A stretch of DNA of 49,818 nucleotides from an uncultured Collinsella sp. (GCA_905209455.1 CAJLTA010000017.1:1-49818); one strand, 5' to 3'; positions 26,413 through 35,969 are shown, counted from the stretch's first letter. Program-made: numbers and translations. Notes: generated by a model not told the origin, from the sequence alone.

Positions 26413-27792
26413 GTGAGCGCGAGTGCGTGGTGGAAGCGCACGACGGCAAAGCTCGGCATGGGCGCGGACTCGGGTAATCCGGGGCGCGCCGATGCTGCCA
26501 GTGCAATGGGACGTCGCCTGCGTCGTAAGTTCATCCTGGTTGCCATGGGTGCCGTGACCGCCGTGCTTACGCTTATCATCGCCGGCATCAATATCGTCAA
26601 CTACTCGCATGTCTGCAAGATGGCCGACGCTCGTCTGGACTATATCTTGGCGGGCAAGGACGGCATCGATTGGACGGATGAGCCCAAGACCGATCTCGGC
26701 GAGGATGTGGGCGCCGGTAAGACCGCTGCCGGTGACAGGGTGGTCATGCGCACCGGGCACTTCGAAGGTATGACGGCGGAGTCTCCCTTCGACACGCGCT
26801 ACTTTACGGTGTCGATTGCCGGTGGGCAGGTGACCGATGTCAACACGGCCCGCATTGCCGCGGTGGGTGCCAAGCGTGCTGCACGCATCGCTGCAGGACT
26901 ATATTCCAAGGGTTGGACCTCGGGCTTTTCTGGTAACTACCGCTATACGGTTACGGTTCAGGGCGACGAGACCACCTATGTGTTTGTGGACTGCTCGCGC
27001 GAGCTTGCAAGCTTTCATTCGTTTTTGAGCGCGAGCGTGGCGATTAGTTGCATTGGCTGGCTGGCGGTGTTGGCAATTGTGGCGGGTGCCTCGGGCGCGG
27101 TGATTCGGCCGATGGTCGAGAGCTACAGCAAGCAAAAGCGCTTTATTACCGATGCAAGCCACGAGATCAAGACGCCGCTGGCCGTGATTGATGCCGCCAA
27201 TGAGGTGCAAGAGATCGAGAGCGGCGAGAGCGAGTGGACGCAGAGCATTCACGAACAGGTTGCACGGTTGACGGCGCTCACGGAGCGTCTGGTGTTTTTG
27301 GCTCGCATGGACGAGGGTTCGGCGGGCTTTACCATGATATCGATCGATCTTTCGGAGGCAGTGGACAAGGCGGCGTCGCCGTTTGAGTCGGTGGCGGTTT
27401 CGCGTGGCAAGCGTCTGTCGACGTCGATTGCGAGTGGCGTGCGGGCCCATGCCGATGCTGCAGCGGTGGCGCAGGTGGTTGAGCTGCTGCTGGATAACGC
27501 CACGCGCTATGCGAGTGAGGGCAGTGTAATTGAGTTGAGTCTGCGTGCCGTCTCACGCGGTGCAGGCAAAGGTTCGGCCGAGCTTGTCGTTTCGAACGCC
27601 GTGGACGAGCTGCCCGAAGGCGACCTAGATCGATTGTTCGACCGCTTCTATCGTGCGGACGTGTCGCGCAGCTCCAAGACGGGCGGCTCGGGCGTGGGCC
27701 TATCCGTGGTGCGTGCCATCGCCGAAGCCCATGGTGGGAGCGCTTCTGTCTGCGGCCACGGCAACCAGATCACCTTCACCGTCCGCCTCTAA
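26413..27792 (+). CDS. Sensor histidine kinase
   Basis: 459 residues. Two membrane segments (about 40-62 and 205-232) bracket an extracytoplasmic sensor of about 140 residues with no recognised fold. The H-box FITDASHEIKTPLAVID carries His250. The ATPase domain has LLDNATRYAS (N-box), LFDRFYRADVSRSSKTGGSGVGLSVV (F and G boxes). No HAMP domain is obvious, so the second helix joins the dimerisation domain directly. GTG start at 26413, 2 bp past the regulator's stop. Confidence 0.94.
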   Translation: MSASAWWKRTTAKLGMGADSGNPGRADAASAMGRRLRRKFILVAMGAVTAVLTLIIAGINIVNYSHVCKMADARLDYILAGKDGIDWTDEPKTDLGEDVGAGKTAAGDRVVMRTGHFEGMTAESPFDTRYFTVSIAGGQVTDVNTARIAAVGAKRAARIAAGLYSKGWTSGFSGNYRYTVTVQGDETTYVFVDCSRELASFHSFLSASVAISCIGWLAVLAIVAGASGAVIRPMVESYSKQKRFITDASHEIKTPLAVIDAANEVQEIESGESEWTQSIHEQVARLTALTERLVFLARMDEGSAGFTMISIDLSEAVDKAASPFESVAVSRGKRLSTSIASGVRAHADAAAVAQVVELLLDNATRYASEGSVIELSLRAVSRGAGKGSAELVVSNAVDELPEGDLDRLFDRFYRADVSRSSKTGGSGVGLSVVRAIAEAHGGSASVCGHGNQITFTVRL

Positions 27793-27794
27793 AA

Positions 27795-27827
27795 CCTGCC
27801 AAAATGAACCTGTCCCTTTTTGGTCGG
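27795..27827 (-). repeat. Copy 2 (partial) of the CCTGCCAAAA repeat
   Basis: The inverse of the core found at 1236: on minus it reads CCGACCAAAAAGGGACAGG, then TTCATTTTGGCAGG. It starts 2 bp after the histidine kinase stop and lacks the TTTTATC tail conserved in other copies. Confidence 0.75.
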
Positions 27828-27877
27828 TGCGAAATGGGTAATACTAAAGAGTTATCCGACCAGATGGGAATTAATCG

Positions 27878-28579
<702 letters not shown>

Positions 28580-28584
28580 CGCCC

Positions 28585-31350
28585 ATGGATCAGGACCGCC
28601 AAAACAGCCAACGCCGCGACGCGCAGAACACGGAGCGCGAGCAGGATTTTACGACCTACCGCACTGCCCAAAGCTCAAACGATATGGTGCCGACGGTGTT
28701 TCGCCGCGGTGTCTACCGCACGATTCGCGGCAGCCTCAAACGCTTCTTGTCTATCGTCGTGATCACCGCGCTCGGCGTGAGCGTGATGTGCGGCCTTAAG
28801 GCGGGTTGCGAGGACCTGTGCGATTCGGTTGACGCCTACTTCGACCAGCAAAATGTCTATGACATTAACGTGCAGTCGACCTATGGCCTGACTGACGATG
28901 ATCTCGACGCCATCCAAGAGGTCGACGGCGTCGAGACGACCGAGGGTATCTACACTGAGACCGCCTACACCGCCGTGGGCACAACGCGCGAGCGCGTGGT
29001 CGTGCAAAGTCTTTCCAAGGAGAATATCGATCAACCGGTGCTGGTGAGCGGCGATTTGCCCGAGAGCGCCGGTGAGGTCGCGGTGACTTCGAAGTTCCTG
29101 AAGGCTTCGGGCAAAAAGCTCGGCGATACGGTGAGTTTTGCCGCCAATGACGCGAGCTCGTCCAACCAAAGTGCCAAGGACCAGTTTGCCGCGGGCGATT
29201 ACACCATTACGGCCGAGGTCCTCGATCCCACCGACGTGAGCTCCGACTCGACAGTTAACGCCTTCCGCGCTGCTTCGGCTGCGGACTATAAGTTCTATGT
29301 GAACGAGGACGCCGCGACATCTTCTTCCTACTCCTCGGTCCACGTGATCGTCGAGGGAGCCAAGAGCCTCAACTCCTATTCGGATGCCTACACGACAAAG
29401 ATCAACGAGGTTAAGGGCAATATCGAGAAGATCCGCGAGGAGCGTGAGAAGGCACGTACTCAGGAGTTGACGGTTGACACGCCGGCAAGCTTGGATGCGG
29501 CCGAACGCCAGGCGAATATGCTCTTTGGGATTGAACAGGGCAACATCGACCGTATGGCCGAGGGCAGCGAGGAGCGCGTCCAGGCTCAGGCCGAGTTGGA
29601 CCAGCGCCGCGCCGCCGCCAACCAACAATTCGCCGATGCCCGCGCCGAGCTTTCCGATTTGGGCGAATGCACCTGGTACATCCAGGACCGCGGTAACATC
29701 GCAAGCTACTCGAGCGTCGAGAGCGATAGCTCGTCAATTGAGGCCATCGCCACGGTTTTCCCATTTATCTTTTTTGTCGTCGCCGTGCTCATCAGCCTTA
29801 CCACCGCCACGCGCATGGTCGAGGAGGAGCGCACGCTCATTGGCCTGTACAAGGCGCTCGGCTATTCACGCGAGCGCATCCTGTCCAAATACGTGGACTA
29901 TGCGCTGTGGGCATGTCTGATCGGCGGCGTGCTCGGCAACATCATCGGATTTGTGGGCCTGCCGCTGTTCCTGTTTACGGTGTTCGACGACATGTACTCG
30001 CTGCCCCAGATGTTGCTCTCGTACGACATCGTGTCCTCAATCGTCTCGGTGGCGCTGTTTGCCGTGGGCGTGGTGGGCGCTACGATTATCGCCTGCCGCC
30101 ACGAGATGGCCGAGACCCCAGCCTCGCTCATGCGTCCCAAGGCCCCACGCGCCGGCTCTCGCATCTTGCTTGAGCGCATCGGCTTTATCTGGCGCCGCAT
30201 GGGCTTTTTGAACAAGGTGGCAGCACGTAACCTATTCCGCTACAAAAAGCGCGCTTTTATGACTATCTTCGGTATCGCCGGCTGCACGGCGCTCGTGATC
30301 TGCGGTATGGGCATTCGCGACACGTCGGTGGCGCTTTCGCCCAAACAGTACGGGCATATCACGCGCTACGACCTGCTGGCGGTCGCCAATCCCGACGATT
30401 TTTCGCAGACGTGCGTGGCGTTGGACGAGCGCAGCGCGGCCAATGATTCCAACGTGACCGTGACCTCGACCCTGCCGATTATGACCGACAACGTCACCTT
30501 TACGTTTGGCGGCAAAAGTGAGACCGTGCAGCTCATCGTGATTCCCGACGACCGCACGGGTGACTTGGGCGATTACGTGCGCCTGGAGGATGAGTCCAAA
30601 GAACCGCTGTCTTTGCGTGACGGAGACGTGTATCTGAGCAAAAGTTCACAGCTGGTGCTGGGGATTCAGCCGGGCGATACGGCTCACGTCCAGGATTCGT
30701 CGCTCAATGTCGCCAAGGTCAAAGTCAGTGACATTTCGCTTAACTATCTGGGCAACACGCTTTACATGACGCAGGGCACCTATGAGCGCGCGTTCGGTCG
30801 AAGCGCACGCCTTAACGGCGTCTTTGTGCTGCTTAAGGGCTCGCCGGCCGACCAGATTGCGTTTAGCAAGAATCTTAAGAGTGACGGTTGGCTTACGATT
30901 TCGAGTACGGCCGAGCATTGGGAAAACTATGAGGCGAACTTTACGATTATCAATTCGGTCGTGGTGCTCGTGACCTTTATGGCGGCGTGTCTGTCGTTTG
31001 TGGTGGTGTTTACGCTGTCCAACACGAATATCTCCGAGCGCGAGCGCGAGCTGGCGACCATTAAGGTGTTGGGCTTCCGTCGCGGTGAGGTGCACCATTA
31101 CGTCAACAAGGAGACGTTGATCCTCACGGCGATCGGCGCTGCGCTGGGCGTTCCACTGGGTGGTGCGTTGGCCGAGAGTTTTACGTACATCCTGCAGATG
31201 CCGTCGCTGTACTTTGACGTCGAGGTCGAGCCGCTAAGCTACGTGCTCGCCGTGGTGCTTTCCTTTGGCTTTACGTTTATCGTCAACCTCGCTACCAATC
31301 GTACCCTCAATAAGATCGACATGGTCGGCGCCCTCAAGAGTGCCGAGTAA
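28585..31350 (+). CDS. Large FtsX-domain ABC transporter permease
   Basis: About 920 residues. The first helix is at about 50-70 (FLSIVVITALGVSVMCGL). A long extracytoplasmic region (about 75-390) follows, with a Glu/Arg/Ala-rich stretch likely to be coiled coil (EKIREEREKARTQ; ERVQAQAELDQRRAAANQ). An FtsX membrane core begins with FPFIFFVVAVLISLTTATRMVEEERT, then a second extracytoplasmic part and a C-terminal FtsX core (VVVLVTFMAACLSFVVVFTLSN). Such permeases are typical of Gram-positive ABC systems of unknown substrate. A GTG at 28573 overlapping the ATPase gene is an alternative start. Confidence 0.93.
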   Translation: MDQDRQNSQRRDAQNTEREQDFTTYRTAQSSNDMVPTVFRRGVYRTIRGSLKRFLSIVVITALGVSVMCGLKAGCEDLCDSVDAYFDQQNVYDINVQSTYGLTDDDLDAIQEVDGVETTEGIYTETAYTAVGTTRERVVVQSLSKENIDQPVLVSGDLPESAGEVAVTSKFLKASGKKLGDTVSFAANDASSSNQSAKDQFAAGDYTITAEVLDPTDVSSDSTVNAFRAASAADYKFYVNEDAATSSSYSSVHVIVEGAKSLNSYSDAYTTKINEVKGNIEKIREEREKARTQELTVDTPASLDAAERQANMLFGIEQGNIDRMAEGSEERVQAQAELDQRRAAANQQFADARAELSDLGECTWYIQDRGNIASYSSVESDSSSIEAIATVFPFIFFVVAVLISLTTATRMVEEERTLIGLYKALGYSRERILSKYVDYALWACLIGGVLGNIIGFVGLPLFLFTVFDDMYSLPQMLLSYDIVSSIVSVALFAVGVVGATIIACRHEMAETPASLMRPKAPRAGSRILLERIGFIWRRMGFLNKVAARNLFRYKKRAFMTIFGIAGCTALVICGMGIRDTSVALSPKQYGHITRYDLLAVANPDDFSQTCVALDERSAANDSNVTVTSTLPIMTDNVTFTFGGKSETVQLIVIPDDRTGDLGDYVRLEDESKEPLSLRDGDVYLSKSSQLVLGIQPGDTAHVQDSSLNVAKVKVSDISLNYLGNTLYMTQGTYERAFGRSARLNGVFVLLKGSPADQIAFSKNLKSDGWLTISSTAEHWENYEANFTIINSVVVLVTFMAACLSFVVVFTLSNTNISERERELATIKVLGFRRGEVHHYVNKETLILTAIGAALGVPLGGALAESFTYILQMPSLYFDVEVEPLSYVLAVVLSFGFTFIVNLATNRTLNKIDMVGALKSAE

Positions 31351-31402
31351 CCTGCCAAAAAAGACAGGTTTATTTTGGCAGGTTTTATCTGGGCAAACGC
31401 CG
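31351..31402 (+). repeat. Copy 3 of the CCTGCCAAAA repeat, merged with a terminator hairpin
   Basis: Directly abuts the permease stop codon. It reads CCTGCCAAAAAAGACAGG, TTTATTTTGGCAGG and TTTTATCTGGGCAAACG. Its tail (31395-31427) forms a second stem, AAACGCCGGG/CCCGGCGTTT, so the pair of hairpins probably ends transcription of the ABC operon. Confidence 0.8.
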
Positions 31403-31507
31403 GGCACCTACGGGCGACCCGGCGTTTGTTGCTTTGCTATCTTCTGCTCGCAGGGGTGGATGAGAGACTCTCTTTAGCCTTCGAGATTGGGCTTGAATGG
31501 GCCGTAT

Positions 31508-31667
31508 GCCACAAAACGGGCCTATCTACTACGTTTAATTGGATACCCTCAACCATGCCGGGGAAACGAAAAATAAAACCGCAGGTAGAAGGCCTGTCGA
31601 TTTTCGAAAAAGGCGGTCATGGTTGGCCTCATCGAGTTAAACGTAGTAGATGGCCCCTTTTCGTGGC
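31508..31667. repeat. 160-bp element with about 52-bp imperfect inverted repeats
   Basis: Left (31508-31559) and right (31615-31667) arms share GCCAC.AAA, ATCTACTACGTTTAA and CAACCATG in inverted orientation, with several mismatches. The interior is A-rich and has no ORF. It resembles a MITE or a very long hairpin, and only one copy is in this window. Confidence 0.65.
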
Positions 31668-31720
31668 GGACCATCAAACGAACGCCGACGCTTGTGCTGT
31701 AGCCGCTCCGATCATTCGTA

Positions 31721-31787
31721 AGTTGCGGTGGAATAGTTTCTAGATTCAGCCATTTGCGGGCTAAGCAGGAACTATTTCACCGCAACT
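31721..31787. repeat. 67-bp hairpin element, copy 1
   Basis: Twenty-base arms beginning AGTTGCGGTG pair across a 27-base loop, with minor mismatches. The element at 36965-37031 has the same arms, the same total length and the same loop length, which marks a dispersed repeat. Confidence 0.8.
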
Positions 31788-31818
31788 GAATTTCAGACCA
31801 GGCACCCGCAGCAAGAAG

Positions 31819-32003
31819 ACGAATAGCCTCGGCCTCCCCAGTTACCGCAGGAGGCCCCAGGGCTTACCTCCCAAATCTTTCCGCAGGACGGAAGGACCCC
31901 GCCGCGCGAAGCGCGCAGCGGGGTCCTGACATGTCCGAGGACGATTTGGGAGGTAAGCCCTGGGGCCTCCGATGAGAGCACTTCCAGCCGAGGCTATTCG
32001 TCG
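31819..32003 (-). repeat. Type I palindromic element (copy F) at the pfkA 3' end
   Basis: The inner arms 31850-31876 and 31944-31970 are perfect 27-bp inverted repeats. They enclose, on minus, CGTCCTCGGACATG, an apical stem around GCGCGC and TGCGGAA. The outer pair, 31819-31834 and 31988-32003, is a perfect 16-bp inverted repeat (GACGAATAGCCTCGGC). Its inner copy is the last codons and TAG stop of pfkA. The far flank therefore mirrors the gene end. Confidence 0.88.
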
Positions 32004-33073
32004 CCGAAGCTGATGCCCAACGCCTTGGCCTCACGTACCAGGTCGCTCTGGGGATCGACAAACTTGAGCTTGCCAGCGACATCCTTGAGCGGCATGTGGC
32101 ACATCTTGCCGTCGCGCAGGGCAATCATGTAGCCAAACTCGCCGCGCAGGCAGCCCAGTGCCGCCTCGACGCCGCACTGGGTCGCAAAGATGCGATCCTG
32201 GGCATCGGGCTGGCCGCCGCGCTGCGTGTGGCCGGGGATGGCGACGCGGGTCTCGCGACCGGTCTTGGCCTCGATCTCCTTGGCGATGTCGTAGACAATC
32301 GACGGGCTCGTGCGCTCGGCGAGCTTCTTCTTGTACTCCTTCTTGGACAGTGCCGCGTCCTCCTTGGAGATGGCGCCCTCGGCGACGGCCACGATGGTAA
32401 AGCGGCTGCCGGTCTCCATGCGATGCTCGATGGTCTTGATGACGTTATCCATGTCGTAGGGGATCTCGGGAATCAAGATGACATCTGCGCCGCCTGCGAC
32501 GCCGGCATACAGCGGGATCCAGCCAACCTTATGGCCCATGATCTCGATAACGAACACGCGCCCATGGCTCGAAGCGGTGGTGTGGATGTCGTCGATGCAT
32601 TTGGTGGCGACGTCGATGGCGCTCGTAAAGCCAAACGTCAACTCGGTGCCCCAGGTGTCGTTATCGATGGTCTTGGGCAGGGCGATAACGTTGAGGCCCT
32701 CTTCGCGCAGGCGGTTGGCGGTCTTGGTGGATCCGTTACCGCCCAGCATAAACAGGCAGTCGAGCTGCAGCTTATGATAGGTGTGGACCATCGCTGGTAC
32801 CTTCTCGACGCCATCGGCCTCGGGAATATCCAGACGCTTGAACGGCGTGCGGCTCGTGCCCAGAATAGTGCCGCCGCGGGTGAGGATGCCACTAAAATCG
32901 GCGGGCGTCATGACGCGGAACCTGCTGTAGATAAGGCCCTGGTAGCCGTCCTCAAAACCATAGATCTCGATAGGTTCTTCGCTATTGGTCATAAGCGTTT
33001 TGACGATGCCGCGCATGGTGGCGTTGAGCGCCTGGCAGTCGCCGCCACTGGTAAGAAGACCGATCCTAAGCAT
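31994..33073 (-). CDS. pfkA: 6-phosphofructokinase
   Basis: 359 residues of the PFK-A family; phosphorylates fructose 6-phosphate in glycolysis. TSGGDCQALNA at 8-18, FMLGGNGSTKTANRL near 100, PKTIDNDTWGTELTFGFTSA near 125 and IEIMGHKVGW near 165 are visible. Gly in GGNGS, where PPi-dependent enzymes have Asp, argues for ATP as donor. Lys in PKTIDND, common to PPi and Streptomyces-type enzymes, places it in the actinobacterial group. GGNGS has Asn where most have Asp. The donor needs biochemistry to settle. The ATG at 33073 is followed by LRIGLLTSGGD. Confidence 0.93.
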   Translation of the reverse strand: MLRIGLLTSGGDCQALNATMRGIVKTLMTNSEEPIEIYGFEDGYQGLIYSRFRVMTPADFSGILTRGGTILGTSRTPFKRLDIPEADGVEKVPAMVHTYHKLQLDCLFMLGGNGSTKTANRLREEGLNVIALPKTIDNDTWGTELTFGFTSAIDVATKCIDDIHTTASSHGRVFVIEIMGHKVGWIPLYAGVAGGADVILIPEIPYDMDNVIKTIEHRMETGSRFTIVAVAEGAISKEDAALSKKEYKKKLAERTSPSIVYDIAKEIEAKTGRETRVAIPGHTQRGGQPDAQDRIFATQCGVEAALGCLRGEFGYMIALRDGKMCHMPLKDVAGKLKFVDPQSDLVREAKALGISFGDE

Positions 33074-33293
33074 GATGAATCCTTCCGGGCAAGTTATAAC
33101 ATGCGCATAAGTTTACCCCCGCACACTGTTGATACGGAGGTAAAACGTGTTAGCTCAAGCGTATAGAAATGTAAACAATGTTAGAAATTCGCAAGCCGGT
33201 GGGCAACGCGGAATTAAGCACGGAATGAAGAGTGTGGCGCTGGCGTGGCGGGGTATGCTGGAGGGGACCATCAACCCAGCGAAAGGGGAGAGC

Positions 33294-34679
33294 ATGACGG
33301 ATCAGGAAACGCCCGAGCGCGCGCATGTGACGGCCGATGATATCGAGGCCGCCAACGACCTTATCGACTTTATCGAGGCATGCCCCAGCATGTTCCATAC
33401 GGCGGCAACCATTATGGCCGAGCTCGACGAGGCGGGTTTCACCTATCTGCCCGAGAATGCGGCGTGGGACATCGAGCCGGGCGGGCGTTATTACACGCAG
33501 CGCAATACCTCGAGCATCATCGCCTTTAAGGTGGGCGAGGACCTGGCCGCGACGTGGGGCGAGGACGGCGTTGCGGGTGACTATCATTTTCAGCTCACGG
33601 CGTCGCACGGCGATTCGCCGACATTTAAGGTCAAGGCTGTGCCCGAACTCGACGGCGCGGGCGAGACGCTGCGCCTGAACACCGAGGCATACGGCGGCAT
33701 GATCGACTACACCTGGTTCGACCGCCCGCTGGCGCTCGCAGGCCGCGTGCTGGTGCGCGAGGGCGACCGTATCGAGAGCCGCCTGCTTGCCACCGAGCGC
33801 GAGGTCGCTATCATTCCGAGTCTTGCCATCCACATGAACCGCGGCGTTAACGAGGGCTTTGCTCCCAACCGAGCCGTCGACCTGTGCCCGCTCATCAGCG
33901 CCGGCGAACTCAAGCAGGGAGATTTTGATGCCCTGATTGCCGATGAGCTGGACGTTGAGCCCGAGCAGATCCTGGGCCGCGACCTGTTCCTGGTCAATCG
34001 TCAGGATGCGCGCATTTGGGGCTGGGCCGACGAGTTTATCTCGACACCCAAGCTCGACGACCTGGCCTGCGCTTATACCTCGCTACAGGCATTTTTGGGC
34101 GCTGAGAACGCGCACGACGTCTCGGTCTTCTGCTGCTTCGATAACGAGGAGGTTGGCTCCGAGACCAAGCAGGGTGCCATGTCGACGTTCTTGGCCGACG
34201 CGCTGCGCCGCATTAACGGCTCGCTGGGCTTCGATGACGAGTCGTATCATCGCGCGCTTGCCGCCTCGATGCTCGTGAGCTGCGACAACGCGCATGCCGT
34301 GCACCCCAACCACGCCGAGAAGTGCGATGCTCGCAATCAGGTTGTGCTCAACGGCGGCATCGTCATCAAGGAAGCCGCCAACCAGCACTACTGCACCGAT
34401 GCCTTTAGCCGCGCGGTGTTCCAGGCCATCTGCGATGACGCCGACGTGCCCACGCAGGCCTTCGCCAACAAGAGCGACATGGCCGGCGGCTCCACGCTCG
34501 GCAATCTGTCCAATATGCAGGCGAGCATGCATGCCGTGGACGTGGGCCTGCCGCAGCTTGCCATGCACTCGAGCTACGAGACCGGCGGCGTGCGCGACGT
34601 GATGTACGCCATCCGCGCCCTCACGGCCTTCTACGAGCGCGACCTAACCATCAACGGCGCCGAAAGCGTGGAGCTCTAA
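33294..34679 (+). CDS. M18-family metal-dependent aminopeptidase
   Basis: 461 residues, the size of M18 aspartyl-type aminopeptidases (ApeB/DNPEP/yeast Lap4 family). SMFHTAATIMAELDEAGF is the N-terminal motif. AIHMNRGVNEGF, CCFDNEEVGSETKQGA (metal/catalytic Glu pair), SCDNAHAVHPNHAEKC and the C-terminal HSSYETGG contain the metal ligands. It removes N-terminal residues from peptides in the cytosol. ATG 33294 follows GAAAGGGGAG; the longer in-frame extension has no ribosome-binding site. It is transcribed divergently from pfkA. Confidence 0.93.
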   Translation: MTDQETPERAHVTADDIEAANDLIDFIEACPSMFHTAATIMAELDEAGFTYLPENAAWDIEPGGRYYTQRNTSSIIAFKVGEDLAATWGEDGVAGDYHFQLTASHGDSPTFKVKAVPELDGAGETLRLNTEAYGGMIDYTWFDRPLALAGRVLVREGDRIESRLLATEREVAIIPSLAIHMNRGVNEGFAPNRAVDLCPLISAGELKQGDFDALIADELDVEPEQILGRDLFLVNRQDARIWGWADEFISTPKLDDLACAYTSLQAFLGAENAHDVSVFCCFDNEEVGSETKQGAMSTFLADALRRINGSLGFDDESYHRALAASMLVSCDNAHAVHPNHAEKCDARNQVVLNGGIVIKEAANQHYCTDAFSRAVFQAICDDADVPTQAFANKSDMAGGSTLGNLSNMQASMHAVDVGLPQLAMHSSYETGGVRDVMYAIRALTAFYERDLTINGAESVEL

Positions 34680-34681
34680 AA

Positions 34682-34731
34682 CCTATCAAAAAGGGATGAC
34701 ATTTTTGGTAGGTTTTATCTGGGCAAATGCC
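34682..34731 (+). repeat. Copy 4 of the CCTGCCAAAA repeat
   Basis: Diverged copy right after the aminopeptidase stop: CCTATCAAAAAGGGATGACA, then TTTTTGGTAGG and TTTTATCTGGGCAAATGCC. Both arms have changed together (CCTATCAAAA with TTTTGGTAGG), keeping pairing through a G-T pair. Confidence 0.75.
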
Positions 34732-34812
34732 ACAACGCCAACGGCAAGACGGAACTGCTAAGGCTTGCAGATAAAGCTGGCGCCAGCGAAACGCTGCAGG
34801 TAGAGCAAAAGT

Positions 34813-34958
34813 CAGCGAGAGCCCGCCGTTTGAGCCAAGGTGCCGTGAAATGAAAAGGCGCTGACCTTCTGGTCGCGCCTTTGAAATTGAACGGTAGATT
34901 GGCCAAACGGCGGGCTCGCAGCGTCGAGGGGGTCCGGCGTTTGGTAAAACGCCGGAAC
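34813..34958 (-). repeat. Type II palindromic element downstream of the D-2-hydroxyacid dehydrogenase gene
   Basis: On minus, the gene stop is followed by a hairpin (TCCGGCG/CGCCGGA). Then come an arm with GAGCCCGCCGTTTG, a conserved core CAATCT..CGTTCAA.TTC, the terminator-like stem AAGGCGC-GACC-AGAA-GGTC-A-GCGCCTTTT, and the inverse arm CAAACGGCGGGCTC. The element at 1-102 has the same hairpin and core but different arm sequence. It sits between the convergent aminopeptidase and dehydrogenase genes. Confidence 0.8.
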
Positions 34959-34960
34959 AA

Positions 34961-35896
34961 TCAGTGTTCGATCCAGCAGCGAAGCGTCTCGCCTGCCTGC
35001 AGGTGACGCAGATTCTCCGCGGCGATGTCGACCACGTTATTGAGCGTGGCGGCTAGGTGGAACCAGCCGGAGACGTGCGGCGTGATGAGCATGTTGGGTG
35101 CATCCCACAGCGGGCTCGTGGCGGGCAGCGGCTCGGGGTCGGTGACGTCGACCGCGGCGCCGGCGAGATGACCCGACTCCAGGGCGGTTACCAAGTCGTC
35201 GGTGACCACAAGATCGCCGCGGCCGCCGTTGGCAAAGAAGGCACCCGGCTTCATCGCGGCAAAGAACTCGGCATTTGCAATGCCGCGGGTCTCGGGCGTG
35301 CTGGGCATAAAGGATGCAACGACGTCTGCCTCCGCCAGGCGCTCAGACAGGGCGTCCATGCCGTCCATGTCTTCAAACACAATGGGGTAGACGAGCGGAT
35401 GGCGCTTGATGCCGCGGACGTGCGCGCCCATGCCGCGGCAGAGCGTGGCAAAGTGGCCGCCGATATCGCCCGCGCCCAGCACCAGCACGTTGGCGTTTTT
35501 GAGCGAGGTGACCGGCCCCAAATCCTCCCAGCGATGCTCGCGCTGCAAGTCGTGATAGCCGGGCAGGCGCTTCATCATGGAAAGGACCATGGCAAACATG
35601 TGCTCGCTCACGGCCTGGCCGTAGGCGCCTACCGAGCAGGAGAGCTTAGCGTCGGCTGGCACGGTGCCAGCGGTCAAGTAATCGTCATAGCCCGCGGTCT
35701 GCAGTTGCAGCAGCTGGAGGTGCTCGCACGCGGTAAGCAGGGCAGGGTCTATGTTGCCCAAGATCACGTCGGCGTTGGCGACCTGCTCACGTGTGATGGC
35801 GTCGGCGCTCGTATAGATAAAGTCCTCGCCCGGAGCACTCGACTCAAGAATTGCGCGATGGCGGTCATTGACGGGCAGCAAAACCAGGATGTTCAC
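34961..35896 (-). CDS. D-2-hydroxyacid dehydrogenase family protein
   Basis: 311 residues. The NAD-binding loop is VLVLGAGDIGGHFATLCRGM near 139. Family landmarks follow: a FMPSTPETRGIANAEFF segment, NGGRGDLVVTDDLV (catalytic Arg region) and, near the C-terminus, PLWDAPNMLITPHVSGW with the catalytic His. Its substrate could be a 2-keto acid such as glyoxylate, hydroxypyruvate or a branched-chain keto acid; the sequence does not tell. A GTG at 35896 after GGAGAGG is the best start; longer in-frame codons run through repeat copy 5 and a terminator. Confidence 0.92.
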   Translation of the reverse strand: MNILVLLPVNDRHRAILESSAPGEDFIYTSADAITREQVANADVILGNIDPALLTACEHLQLLQLQTAGYDDYLTAGTVPADAKLSCSVGAYGQAVSEHMFAMVLSMMKRLPGYHDLQREHRWEDLGPVTSLKNANVLVLGAGDIGGHFATLCRGMGAHVRGIKRHPLVYPIVFEDMDGMDALSERLAEADVVASFMPSTPETRGIANAEFFAAMKPGAFFANGGRGDLVVTDDLVTALESGHLAGAAVDVTDPEPLPATSPLWDAPNMLITPHVSGWFHLAATLNNVVDIAAENLRHLQAGETLRCWIEH

Positions 35897-35916
35897 AAGC
35901 AGTCCTCTCCGCTCGA

Positions 35917-35966
35917 CCTGCCAAAAAGGGACAGGTTTATTTTGGCAGGTTTTATCAGGCAAAACG
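35917..35966 (+). repeat. Copy 5 of the CCTGCCAAAA repeat
   Basis: CCTGCCAAAAAGGGACAGG, then TTTATTTTGGCAGG and TTTTATCAGGCAAAACGC. It lies between the map terminator and the dehydrogenase start, in antisense orientation to both genes. Confidence 0.8.
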
Positions 35967-35969
35967 CTC

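Noticed and set aside
31375..31743. 122-codon frame after the ABC permease
   Set aside because: It runs through a dispersed repeat and two inverted-repeat elements, so it is repeat sequence and not a gene.
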